Below, piece by piece: positions 52,281 through 63,879 of a stretch of DNA of 64,000 bases. Position 1 is the stretch's first letter. Each line of letters begins with the position of its first letter. The DNA is from Siderastrea siderea (lineage: Eukaryota; Cnidaria; Anthozoa; Scleractinia; Rhizangiidae): NCBI GenBank assembly GCA_964030785.1, contig OZ034968.1, positions 61,344,399-61,408,398 of the forward strand, in the 5' to 3' direction. Below the pieces are notes generated by a model, which saw only the letters and a program-made list of their open reading frames with translations, was not told the origin of the DNA and ran no database searches. A program made the translations under genes and the position numbers.

Positions 52281-54618
52281 GAGGCTCTGACTGTAAATAT
52301 CGAGAATCGGCGGACAAGCTCAAAAAATCGAAAATCCTGATAACTTGCCAGAAGAACACTTTTGGGGAGCTATCTTCGAAAATATTACTTAAACCTTCTG
52401 GAATTCTATAGTTTTCGGGAAATTCGGAAAAACGGTTTTGCTTAATTTATTACGCAATAATCAGGCTTAAAATTAAACAAATTGAAAGCGCTTGCTTTTA
52501 AACAATTTGCAACGCCAGAAAACAATTTTAATTTTAAATGATAGCAATACTCTTCTACTTTCTGACAATAGGAATTGCATGGAGTTTTGCTTTATTTCTG
52601 TGGTTTGGTGGTTCTTTGAAACAAAGCCATTTTGCGCACTTCAGAAAAAGGCAAAAATTGGTAAACTTTAGAGGCTTAAAATGGGTCTTGGTATGTCTAA
52701 TATCGAATTGAAATAAACACTGTGATAAAGTTTGGCCCTACTTCTATTATAATATGAAATAAAAAATCTGGGCAATTCAGGCTCGCGCTGACAAAAACGC
52801 AAAATCGCGAACCAGTGTTGCCAAAAATTGAACAATGAAATGAATGAAATGAAAAGTAGTAGTTTGTGTGAGCTCAATTTAGAGGATTTTATTTACTGAA
52901 GACACACAGAGAATGAACTAAAACATTCCTTCAATCTATTCTTGCATTGTTTTGGGCTTATACTATTTCTACGTAAAACTAAAGAGAAGGAGAAAAAGTT
53001 TTAAAAGTTCTACACAGCTGTTGCGTGACCTGAGTCACGTGAATATTTTTTGTCACCTACTTATGGCAGTTTTTAAATGCGGTCTCTTACATTGGCCGCT
53101 GTTTTATGCATGGCTAGTTCTCCAGCGAATACCGTACGGATCCCTGTGTTTGGGGCATACTGTCATGTGCAGCTGATATTCCACTGGGACGAAAATTGCG
53201 ACAGGCAAGTCTAGAATTAGTTTCGTTTACATAAGACACCTTTCTCTTCGAGAGAAGAAAACTGCAAAATATAGTATGTTGTTGTGTACGTGACGCGATC
53301 GCTCTTTTCAAACGGCTACTAAAATTTTGGGCGACTTTTTGAAATGACACTATTTTGACCAGGAGCAAAAGTGCATCATTATTATTATGATTTATACGTA
53401 TTTGCCCGGCGCATTTGTCAAAAATTGTGCTGTTCCTATCGATATTATTACACTTGTATAATATGTTTAAAAAAACGCAAACCACGGACGTTCTGGCAGC
53501 GGGATCGGTATTTACGAGTTCTAAATGCTGCTGTACATCTAAGAGATATTAATACACAGCTTGTTTGGTTTTACTTTGCAAGATCGCTGAGAACTCTTTC
53601 ACGGTTTTAGAGGATAAGATTTTCATTGAAGAATATTTTCACGTTTACTTGAACGTGCAGTGATCGCTTGCGTGACTCCATTATTTTGAGTGATACTTTT
53701 GTGTTCCTTGCTTTACACAACCAAACTGAGCTCTCAATTTATACGCGTACGTCAACTTTAATGATTTGTAAAAGGAACCGTTTGGATTTTCGAGAACATT
53801 AGTTTTTTCCCCCCAAAAAACTGCAAATAACAAAGAAAGGCCATTGGTGCTGCAGAGTATAGACATCTGACAAAAAATGATCATCCACTGCACTCTAGTT
53901 TCACCAACAATTTTCCAAATTTGTTCGCAGTTCTTCAGAAAGACAAATGAAGATATCAGTGAATGCATCATCTAGTAGAAAGACCATCCGAAAATAGTAA
54001 CAGTAAACGATTTGTCATATTTCAAGTCGTCCTTCCATTACAGTTTTTTTTCTATTATCCAAATTATGCACATTTTGGCAACACTGGTTCGCGAATTTGT
54101 GTTTTTGTCAGCGCGAGCCTGAATTGCCCAGATTTTTTATTTCATATTATAATAGAAGTAGGGCCAAACTTTATCACAGTGTTTATTTCAATTCGATATT
54201 AAACATACCAAGACCCATTTTAAGCCTCTAAAGTTTACCAACTTTTGCCTTTTTCCGAAGTGCGCAAAATGGCTTTGTTTCAAAGAACCACCAAACCACA
54301 GAAATAAAGCAAAACTCCATGCAATTCCTATTGTCAGAAAGTAGAAGAGTATTGCTATCATTTAAAATTAAAATTGTTTTCTGGCGTTGCAAATTGTTTA
54401 AAAGCAAGCGCTTTCAATTTGTTTAATTTTAAGCCTGATTATTGCGTAATAAATTAAGCAAAACCGTTTTTCCGAATTTCCCGAAAACAATAGAATTCCA
54501 GAAGGTTTAAGTAATATTTTCGAAGATAGCTCCCCAAAGGTGTTCTTCTGGCAAGTTATCAGGATTTTCGATTTTTTGAGCTTGTCCGCCGATTCTCGAT
54601 ATTTACAGTCAGAGCCTC
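52281..54618. mobile_element. TTAA-targeting element, unit 2 (intact length)
   Basis: A 2338-bp copy without the internal insertion. TTAA at 52277-52280 and 54619-54622. The arms (52281 to about 52832 and about 54075 to 54618) are near-perfect inverted repeats; the middle of about 1.24 kb has no recognised gene. Confidence 0.92.
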
Positions 54619-54936
54619 TTAAATGTCTGATCAAATTTCCCATCATGTAATGAGGGCTGGGGGGATTTACAATGTTAAATTGCTCCACTGGTTGTGGCCG
54701 ATAACAAGGTATAATTCTCTACCTGTTGGGCTGAAACGTCACTGCATTGTGACATTCTTATTGTATTGGTTGTTCACATTTGCCTGGGTGGAATTAACAC
54801 GTTTACAATTGACTGATACATGTACATTGTTGAAAGGAATGTTATCCAAATCCATGGGAGTAGAACAGAATTTTCTGACACCAATGTATTTCAGATTCAC
54901 TGATTGGCAATCCTGGATACTGAATCTGATAATTGT

Positions 54937-54961
54937 TTGATTGATTGATCGATTGATTGAG

Positions 54962-55004
<43 letters not shown>

Positions 55005-55047
55005 CTGTTTGATTGAGTGAGTGATTGGTAGATTGATTGATTGCTTA
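54937..55047 (+). repeat. (TTGA)n microsatellite, unit 2
   Basis: Expanded relative to the copy at 38465-38557. Confidence 0.9.
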
Positions 55048-55114
55048 ATATTAAAAGGGCAACTCATTCAGGAGATAGCAAGTACATGATATCACCAGAC
55101 ATCCGACACGCATT

Positions 55115-55255
55115 AAAACTACACTCATTGCAGTTTCATTGCTTGAAGTGCAACGTGCCTAACCAACATGCGAATGGCTTTTAGCTCGATTCCCTATGCA
55201 GTTCGTTTTACATCTTCTAAAATGCAGTTGAAACTTAAACGTTATTGTTATTTCT
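55115..55255 (+). repeat. Partial R1 repeat, unit 2
   Basis: Paralogue of 38625-38760 within the tandem array. Confidence 0.6.
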
Positions 55256-55774
55256 CCCAACTCAAACGCCTTTTTTGATTGGACAAGAACGTGTCACGTG
55301 GCATGGGTCAAAACAGTCTAACTCCCTAGGGCGAGTAGTATTTTTAGGAGCGCATTACATTCCTGGTATTTTCTGATTCGGGTGGGTGGATGCCACCCCT
55401 CCCCCCCATAAGAATTTCTGAATTTTTTTCTAAGACTGTTTTTCATCAGCATGTGCCGTTTTCAGTAGCTGTACGCATATAGACACATTTTGATTCAAGT
55501 TTGGTGGAAAGCGGTCGCTATGGTTACGACAAATAACGTCATAAGTAGCAAGTGGTCAAGCCATTTCTGGGTGAAAATGTGTTTTCCCTTTTTTATAAGT
55601 GAAAGAAGCACAAATTGTTCACAAAAGGCAGTAAAGTGTTTAATTATGTCATATTTTGCATGTCTAGGATCAAAGATTTTTAATTTCTGTCGTTTATTTA
55701 ATAATTTCTAATTTTGGGTGACGTCACACGCTCTCAGCAGCGCTGCAAACCATAATATGTACCTCATTTTAAAG

Positions 55775-58549
55775 TGCCACTGAGACGAAAATTCATAGGT
55801 TTATTTCCGCCAAATTCTGTCGCAGAATATCGCGTTCTGTTCATATTTCCCCAGAAAACTGAACAACAAACCTTCCATCCTAATATTTTTTAGTTCCAAA
55901 GTCGCGTAAAATGTGTCCGCCATTACTGAAAACGTGTTCCTGGGTGATTGCGCAATTTAATAGCTTGTGACGTCAGAGGCTCACCTCAGTCGCGTTTCCT
56001 TGTGTTTTGACTGAAGATGTCTACCGTCGACTGCGAAACCTCCGAAGAGTATTTCTACGATTCGGAACAGTCTTTAACTTCCAAAGCCTCTGAGGATTCG
56101 TTTCATTCGGCAAATGAAGAATTTTTCTTACCGTACGATGTAAGAACTGATGTGAGGTTTCAACTAATAATCTTGTAAACAAACGGTTTGTTGACAATAT
56201 TATTTGAGTTATTTGGCGGGAGTTCAAAACATAAGCGAAATATGCTTAGACAATGATTGTAGTTCAGGCCCCAGTTGCTCAAAAAGTGGATAACTCTTTT
56301 TCAACGGATAAGTCGCTGTCCGGTGGATAAAATTTATCGCTTCATCTCGGTTGCTCAAAGCTTGGATAGCGCCCTCCAGCCAGCTGTTCAGCCGCTATAC
56401 AGCAATCATAAAGTTGTCCATTCCAAGGTAGGTTGTGTAACTTTTATCCACTGTAAACCTGTGGCAAAACAGACATGGCTATTCGAAGAATTGATCTTTT
56501 AAGCTGTGGAAATTTAGACAAAACACCTATGAAAAATTTAGACTTTGATGGTCGCGAATTCTCAACCTTGGGTCGATCGATGTTACTGTTGGTGTGGGAG
56601 AAAATAAAAGAAGCGATACCTGTTCTGCCGTTGTTTATGTTCATTATATATTATAAAAAAAGCATTGAGATTTTTGGCCATTGTTGGCATAGTCTGGGAA
56701 TCTTTCTTGAAAAACCGTTATTGTTGTAGTCAGTTGCCAGGCAGCTTATCGTGTCTATCATAGTACAGTGGTCACTCAACACATTGAAACACAAGTGCTT
56801 GGCGCTGCTAAATATTTTAAACAGTTTTTAGAGAATTCTTTTTCTGAGCCGAGAGAAGTGAAATAAATCAAAACCTTTTTTTTCAAGAACTGGAGGCCTT
56901 GTGTGACCGGAATCTAAATATTTGTAGTCAAAATTAAAAGCGCACAAGGAAAATTTCCGCTGCTCAACAACAACATGCGGACCGCCGAGGAAACGAAGCT
57001 TTCGCTTGCCTTATTCGCTGCGAAAAATAATAACTTGATATTTAATCATTTTTCTTAAACCCTTAGGCAAATAGTGGCGTGTGATATTTGACCCATATTT
57101 TTTCCCAACTTCAATTTCCACGCACCGTCGATCCGATCTATTAAAGCCTTTCTCGAACAACAACAACAACATTTTATTTGCATTCCCAATTACAAATGCC
57201 ATTGCACATAGAGAAGAGAAAGAAAAAATGTTGCAAAATCGATTAATTTACAGTTTCTGTGTCTATTGATCCATTTCTTAATGCAAAAGTTTCGTAAATG
57301 AAGTAACCTAATTTTTAACAAGTGAAAGCGTCAATGCTATTTAAGAGAAATACAATTTTAAGAATCGAAATCGGAATATTTACTAATAATATCGTCCATT
57401 AAAGATTTTCTAATTGGATCATATCTATTGCAAGATAAGAGGAAGTGTACTTCGTTTTCAACTTCATTTGAGCTGCAGCATTGACAAATTCTCAGATGCT
57501 CAGGGATTTTAGGGGTGGGATGTCTTCCATTTGAATTCTTATAGGTTGTAATAATACCTAACCTAAGTTTTGCTACTGCTCGAACAATAATGTCAATCAA
57601 CTGTTCACCGACAGGGAATAAAGAGAGAAAAGTTTCTCCACATTCAGGATGGTATGTTATAAAATAAATGTCCATGCTTCTAAGCGATTACTGCTCTGAA
57701 ATTAACACACGCGGAATTAAAAAAAGGAAAAGATAAGCAGTACAAACTATATCAGCTTAATCACGGCGGTCAGGATTGCATTCGCCGAGGATCTTCGCGC
57801 TAGCAGACGGCAGAACTGAAAGGGTTTTCCTCGACGATAATAAAAATCAGTTTTGCACAATGGTGGATGCGTTGAAAAAGAAACAAACTATCACTTCAAC
57901 TGCGTTATAAGATTAGGTAAATTACCTTTCGTCTTGTTCGCGCAGATAATGTTTTTTTCCGGTTCTTTTTTCCATATAGTTGGAATGGGCAATGGAATGA
58001 TCGACCTCTGGGATCTTGCGACATGAACAGCCCTCTGGAAAAACTCGTCCGTGGTGAATTGATCAAAATGCCTCTCGGGTTGAAATTCGCACTGTGTGTG
58101 AGTGCGAACATTGTCCTTTTTTCCATTGCGGGTCCGTTCGCAGGGCTTCAATGAGGCAAAATACCAGCTCGGTGGTTGGATTTATTGTTGTAGCATTGTA
58201 CAACACAAGTGCTACCTGTCATTACTGCTGCAGCAAGGAAGATTTCAAAGTCGAGCAACAAACACTTGGCAAGAAATCTTTCCTCGAGGACAATTTACTT
58301 TCCCGTGGCAAGTAACCATGTGAAGGCACTAGGTTTGAGGTGAGCCTCTGACGTCACTTCCGCTCATTCGCAAGCCAGCTTCCGGAACAAGGGCCAGTAA
58401 TGGCGGCCGCAAAATCTCGACAAAAACCGTCCGAAAAAAGCGACTTCTAGTCGTCGTAATAAGTTGAAATTTGGCATGGTAACTAAGAACCACAAACTAT
58501 GTTCAAAAATGTAAAAATATGGAATACCAAAATTCTGGTCCCAGTGGCA
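55775..58549. mobile_element. Element T, second copy (no LINE)
   Basis: 2775 bp between duplicated TTTTAAAG sites (55767-55774, 58550-58557), with the same inverted ends as the first copy. Holds the LINE 3' fragment (57156-57675) and the acidic frame (56015-56178). A minus-strand frame at 57891-58151 (NVRTHTQCEFQPERHF) is open in both T copies but not recognised. Confidence 0.88.
57156..57675 (-). pseudogene. LINE 3'-end fragment in second element T
   Basis: Same 105-residue C-terminal knuckle fragment as 40665-41184 with a few substitutions. Confidence 0.65.
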
Positions 58550-58704
58550 TTTTAAAGAGCACATCAAAGGCTTTCTATCGAAGGCAACATCTTTCCGAAA
58601 TATTAAAACACAGCAAAAACCCAGGGGAGGGGTTCCATCAATTCCCACCTGTGGTAGAACCGCGCCGACGGTACTACCACAATTATGCACGTTATGCAGT
58701 TCTT

Positions 58705-59150
58705 CTTATTATTATTATTTTTATTATTGTTATTATTATTAATATTATTATTACTATTATTATTATTATTATTATTATGATGATGATCATGATTATGATT
58801 ATTAGAGCGGTTTTCAAATGAGTGTCGTAAAACCAAAACCAAAGCAATTACTCTGACCAATCACAACAGGAACAAAACACAAAATGAACCAATCAGAAAT
58901 CAAATGAAATACAAGCAATTGGCGCTAAGCGCGGGAAAACGCGTGCGAGCAAGTCACGATTGGTTTTGGTTTTACGCCTGATTGGTTGAGAAAGTGGCGC
59001 GAGTTTTTTTAACCAATCAGAGAGCCTAGTAATGCAAAACCAAAGCAAACACAACATTACTTTCGACACTCAATTGAAAACTGTTCTATGATTATGATTA
59101 TGATTATGACTATTATTATTATTATTATTATTATTATGATTATGATTATG

Positions 59151-59188
<38 letters not shown>

Positions 59189-59255
59189 CATTATGATTAT
59201 GGTTATTATTATTATAATTATTATTATCATTATTATTACTATTATTATTATCATG
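58705..59255 (+). repeat. (TTA)n microsatellite, unit 3, split by a MITE
   Basis: Counterpart of 47513-48075, with different repeat counts on both sides of the MITE. Confidence 0.9.
58805..59086. mobile_element. 282-bp TA-flanked MITE, unit 3
   Basis: Same insertion site and length as in unit 2, so one ancestral insertion copied by duplication. Confidence 0.88.
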
Positions 59256-59517
59256 TTAAGTTATGTTATTGTAAGGGGTTTAATTAGCTTCGCTCTAATT
59301 TTGGTTGGTTTTTAAGCTCCTACCCAGGGTCCCAAGAGGATTTCAATTCCAGTTAAGAAGCAGTAATTTAGTTCTTTACTTCACAAAGCTTTTTAGGGAA
59401 CAAATTGAAATAATGGTTAGCTCAATAGTTGTCCACAGTAGAACCTGTCAATTTCAACCAGTGCAAGAAGTCTACGCCACTTTTTTCACTCAAACTTTTG
59501 CTCTCTGGTTTTATCAG

Positions 59518-59814
59518 CTCCTCCGAGATTTACGGTGCGAGAACAGAAGTTGGCAAGGAATCTCATCGCTCTGCCTGTCGGCAACACAGTAAAGCTGGAC
59601 TGTTCAGCTCAAGGATATCCCCGTCCTACAGTGAGATGGTATAAGGATGCAGCGTTGTTGCAGGAAAGGAAACGTGGTTCCAAGCTGCGTCTAAGTAGGT
59701 GGACCACCGTGTTGGTTTTGAAGGGCGTGGTGCTATCTGACAGTGGGCGGTACACGTGTAATGTCAGCAACGCTCACGGGTGGATCAATCATTCATACTA
59801 TGTTGACGTGCACG
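59518..59814 (+). CDS. FGFR-like Ig exon, D2-type, unit 3
   Basis: A 297-nt exon, phase 1 at both ends, intact splice signals. It has Thr at residue 6 as in unit 2 and Val in YYVDVHG as in unit 1. All Ig core residues kept. Confidence 0.85.
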
Positions 59815-60384
59815 GTAAGAAAAAAGTTTATCTTGCCCACAGAATAGAAGTGAGTTTAAGACTTATGAAGGAACTGCATGATTTTTGGTTATTTGTCGTC
59901 CAATCCCATTGGTCATGTTACATTGTTAACAATATTGTCCGTAGAAATTTCTCACTTGATTTCCTCTGTGAGAAAAATCACTGCTTTTACTGTTTCGTCT
60001 CCCCACTCGCAGGACACCTTCTAGCGTAGCAGGCGGATTACCCCAAGATCGCGTGTTTTTCTCGTTCAACTATTTCTGAGCAGAAAAAAATGCACTGATC
60101 GTACTGTTTTGTCTCCTCACTGGCGATTGGCGTTTTTTGCGCGGCAGGCGGATTTCGCGCAAGAAACCTGTTTCTTTTACTATTCCCTGCAGTCCTGAGT
60201 CTTCTTACTTGCACATGCTCTTTCTAAGCGTTGTCGTTGACTCTATCCCATCCCTCCTTCTGATCTGTAACTGTACCAGCAATTTGAAAAAATAAAATAA
60301 ATAACTCTTCATTCGAATTGTTGGAAGACCTTGGCGCGACCCTCCTTTAAACAACATTTCTACTAATATTTTTTTCCCTTTTAG

Positions 60385-60753
60385 AACGAATAGCTGCCAA
60401 ACCAGTTGTCTCAAAGATGAAAAACGTAACTGTTTACGAGGGCGAGAATGTGACTTTGTTCTGCGAAACCTTAAGTGACTCCATGCCTCATTTCCAGTGG
60501 TTGCGATGGTTTCCTACCAATAGTTCGGGTCACAACGGTACTGGCAGCTTCTCCTACGAAGTCTTAAAGCCGAGCATCCGAAGCATCCATAAGGACCTAG
60601 TTTCACCAACAGGCAACAAGTTCGATTTCCATGCAGTTTCGATGACTATGGTCAATGTTACTAAGAAAAGTGAGGGAAAGTACACTTGCATTGTGGGAAA
60701 TGCAATCGGATACGCGGCAGAGAGCGCATACATCATTGTTCACGAAAAGACTG
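60385..60753 (+). CDS. FGFR-like Ig exon, D3-type, unit 3
   Basis: A 369-nt exon with two changes relative to units 1 and 2: Lys to Glu just after the first Cys (FCETL) and Leu to Phe (GSFSYE). Frame, splice sites and core residues are intact. Confidence 0.87.
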
Positions 60754-60875
60754 GTATGTGATAGATCATCGCTAATTCTGGTAATTTGTTTGGTGTTATT
60801 GAGTCGACGTCTCAATTGAAGCCATAAATTAAAAGATATTACTTAGAATTAATTATAAGATGATACTTCAAACAG

Positions 60876-60932
60876 GCCAACAAGACAGAAATGTCACGCA
60901 GAACGACGGGACTGCTACCACAAAGTCCGATG
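60876..60932 (+). CDS. Linker micro-exon, unit 3
   Basis: A 57-nt, phase 1-1 exon with one change (Ala to Ser near the end, TTKSD). Confidence 0.62.
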
Positions 60933-61361
60933 GTAAGTACATAAAATAGATAAATTTCGTACGAAATGCTCTTAAAGTGAAAGGATGGCGTGGCTGAAAT
61001 ATGAATAAATGAAAGATCATCTCATTAATAACGAGTATTGTCTGGCCTACCAAATATGTAACAAATATTGACTGGCCTTCCAAATATGAACGAGTATTGT
61101 CTCGCCTTCCAAATATGTAACGAGTATTGTCTCGCCTTCTAGCCTGTTCCAGGCTCCGATACAGTGGGGAATGCGCGAACCTTTCTGTCGGCGCCAACAT
61201 CATACTATCTGAAAACCTGGAACAGGCTACTGGCCTTTCAAATATGTATCAGTCAAAAGGGTTTGATTACAAGCAATTTGTTTACGAACGCTGTACATCA
61301 AAAAGGCCGCTTTCCTGTAAAATAATACTAATATTAATAACATACTACTAATAATAAAAAT

Positions 61362-61393
<32 letters not shown>

Positions 61394-63441
61394 ATGATAA
61401 TAATTTAAAAACAATAATTCTTACCAGAATCCATTGCAACTAAAATATTTTGAATTCTAAATAACTTTGTCAGGGTACTACCCCAAAGGTAAATTCATAG
61501 CTGCTATAAAATACCTCTCATGTCAAATTTTCTTTCATGGCGTCTTTGGTCACGTGATTATGTCTGTGAGACCTTTATCGATCCTTTTTAAAACGTCATT
61601 CAAAACGTCTTTTTGAATGGCACGTGCTGTTGATTTGTGCAGAATTACTCAAGTGTTAGAAGCTCGAGTAATGGGAGTGTGAACTGTTAATGACCACTCT
61701 TTTTGGTTTCTTTCTTGCCCTGGCGATAAGCGTAAAATAAAAACATTTAAGTGCAGTTGAAAGTAAGGTCTACCCCTTACTTCGGAGTGCACTTGACCAA
61801 TGGCAGTGCAGCCTTGCAGCTAAAAGCACGTGGGTGTGCATCTTTGAATTCCACAGGGACGGGCTCTGGTCACCACTGCGCTCTGAGCGTTTTGGTTTTC
61901 GATTCTGTTGGAGTCAAGGGCGACTTCAAAAAGTTTTACTTTAGCTGTCGTATTTGAAAGCGTATTTCAAGCCGACTTAGGTTAAAAAATTCTACGTTGA
62001 GAAAAAGATCGTGGTCTAATTCTCAGGATTAGCCATTCAACAACACTACAGCCATATGCGCGCATTCAATACTAGTGCGATACAAACAAAATGTTTTTAT
62101 GACGAGCACGAATAAATTTCCCAAAAAGTAACAAAAAGTGAGCATAGTGTTACACCACCCTCAAATAAGAGAGGTAAAAACGTAAAAGAGAAGGCAAACA
62201 CCACCTCTTGGCAAGGAATCGTCAGTATTCTTTTGATCCTGCCTAATCATACAGCAAAATCAAATGCCGTGGCTAATAATTAACTTCACTTGAAAATGTG
62301 GACTTTACAGCGGGAGAAGTTGCAGGCACAAACAACGTCAACCTAGTAGAATATATAATTTATCGTATTTATGCACGAAGCCTATTTAATAATATAATCC
62401 CGGAAAAAAAAAAGATGAAAAAATTAGTATTTTATGAAACAACTTTTGACTTTTGACTTCATACAAAAACTAATTTTCATGTTTTTTATGTTCTATCCCT
62501 CTTCTTTTTAAAGTAGCCCTCACGTCTAGTTGATTTTCCAGTGCACTTCAAGTGTACTTTGGTCCCTAGTGTGAACCGGCCTAATAACTTCCATTGCAAC
62601 CTTGGTGATATGACGTCATAAGTCACGTGTCCAGAACGCGTGGAAAGCTTTAAATCATTTTAAAATTATATTAAGCTCAATAAATCAGCCGTTTGTTGAT
62701 TCCTAATTGAAAATGAGAGTTATTATTTTTTCTTTTAAGAGCAAAGGAAAGAAGACGCAGCTTGAACGAAAGTTTGTTTTGACTCCTACTCAGCACGTTT
62801 TTTTACTTAGAACTTTAGAATTTTTTGCCAGGGGTTTGGAAGATGCTCTTTTTAACGGTGTCGGCCGTTTTTCCCAATTCCTTCCCTCCCTTTCATACGG
62901 AACGAAAAATACATGTCTCCGTCAAACGTTCATTGTATTGCTGACGCCGCCGTATTTAAAACCGAGAAGACCGTGGGGACGAAGGACTATTTTCCCACCC
63001 ACCTTAGCGGTCAAAGGTAGAGGGAATCTGGGCAGAGGAAATCGGCGGCAGGTCGCGCGGGTGAGGAAGAGGGAGGATAAAAGAGAGGACTTTCCTTTCC
63101 TTTTCGACACACATTTCGCTTGCTAAGGGTGAACCGACAGTGGTTTCCATTTTTGGAGCACTCAAGAACAAACAACTATCATGGAAAGCCACCAAGAGTG
63201 AGATAGCTGTACTTCAACGATTGATTTCTCTGGGATTCAGTTTGAAAACTATTTCAGCTTGCTAACAAATAATTAGTGGTTTCATAATATTCAGTTCATT
63301 ATTGTCTTAGATCTTGTATTTTGTGGTTTAATTAATTAATTAATTTATTTATGTTTTTTGTTTAACTGTTTTACCAAAAACCATGGCATTGATGTACATG
63401 TATGGGTCAATTCCAAAAGCGATCGACAGATACTTAGTTTT
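60933..63441. other. Intron-like DNA of unit 3
   Basis: Counterpart of the unit 1 and 2 introns, including minisatellite, 86-bp inverted-repeat element and repeat-derived block. The signal-like frame is stopped here. No further exon recognised. Confidence 0.5.
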
Positions 63442-63445
63442 TTAA
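63442..63445. other. Empty TTAA target site, unit 3
   Basis: GATACTTAGTTTTTTAAATG runs uninterrupted here, whereas units 1 and 2 have the 2.34-kb element at this TTAA. This is the pre-insertion state. Confidence 0.9.
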
Positions 63446-63607
63446 ATGTGTGATCAAATTTCCCATCATGTAATGTTGGCTGGGGAGATTTACAATGTTA
63501 AATTGCTCCACTGGTTGTGGCCGATTACAAGGTATAATTCTCTACCTGTTTGAGCTGAAACGTCACTGCATTGTGACATTCTTTTTGTAGTGGCTGTTCA
63601 CATTTGC

Positions 63608-63879
63608 ATGAGCTCTATTTATACAACAATCAGTGACACTTTTTACCAATTAATACAAATTCTGCAAACATTGACGCCCAAAGTGGCTAATTCCCCATGG
63701 CAAATGTATTAAAAAAGAACAGGTGGAGATATTTATGGAGATAATTTGGGGTGTATAATCTTTTTCACTTGTGACTGCTCACCCAAATTTTGTTAATGGT
63801 CAAATACCAAACGGCCTCAAAAAATACCCCACCACGAGAGCTGAAGACGGGGGGGGGGTGTCAAACACCTAGGCGTTGC
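63608..63879. repeat. 272-bp segment only in unit 3
   Basis: Units 1 and 2 read CACATTTGCCTGGGTGG; unit 3 has 272 extra bases between two TTGC copies (63604-63607 and at its end, 63876-63879). No inverted ends were seen. It is either an insertion in unit 3 or a deletion between TTGC microhomologies in the ancestor of the other two. Includes a G homopolymer near 63849. Confidence 0.7.

Noticed and set aside
29096..59315. Ile-, Met-, Asn- and His-rich open frames near 29.1, 47.5-48.1 and 58.7-59.3 kb
   Set aside because: They are translations of TTA/TAA/GAT microsatellites on both strands, with no start context or domain.
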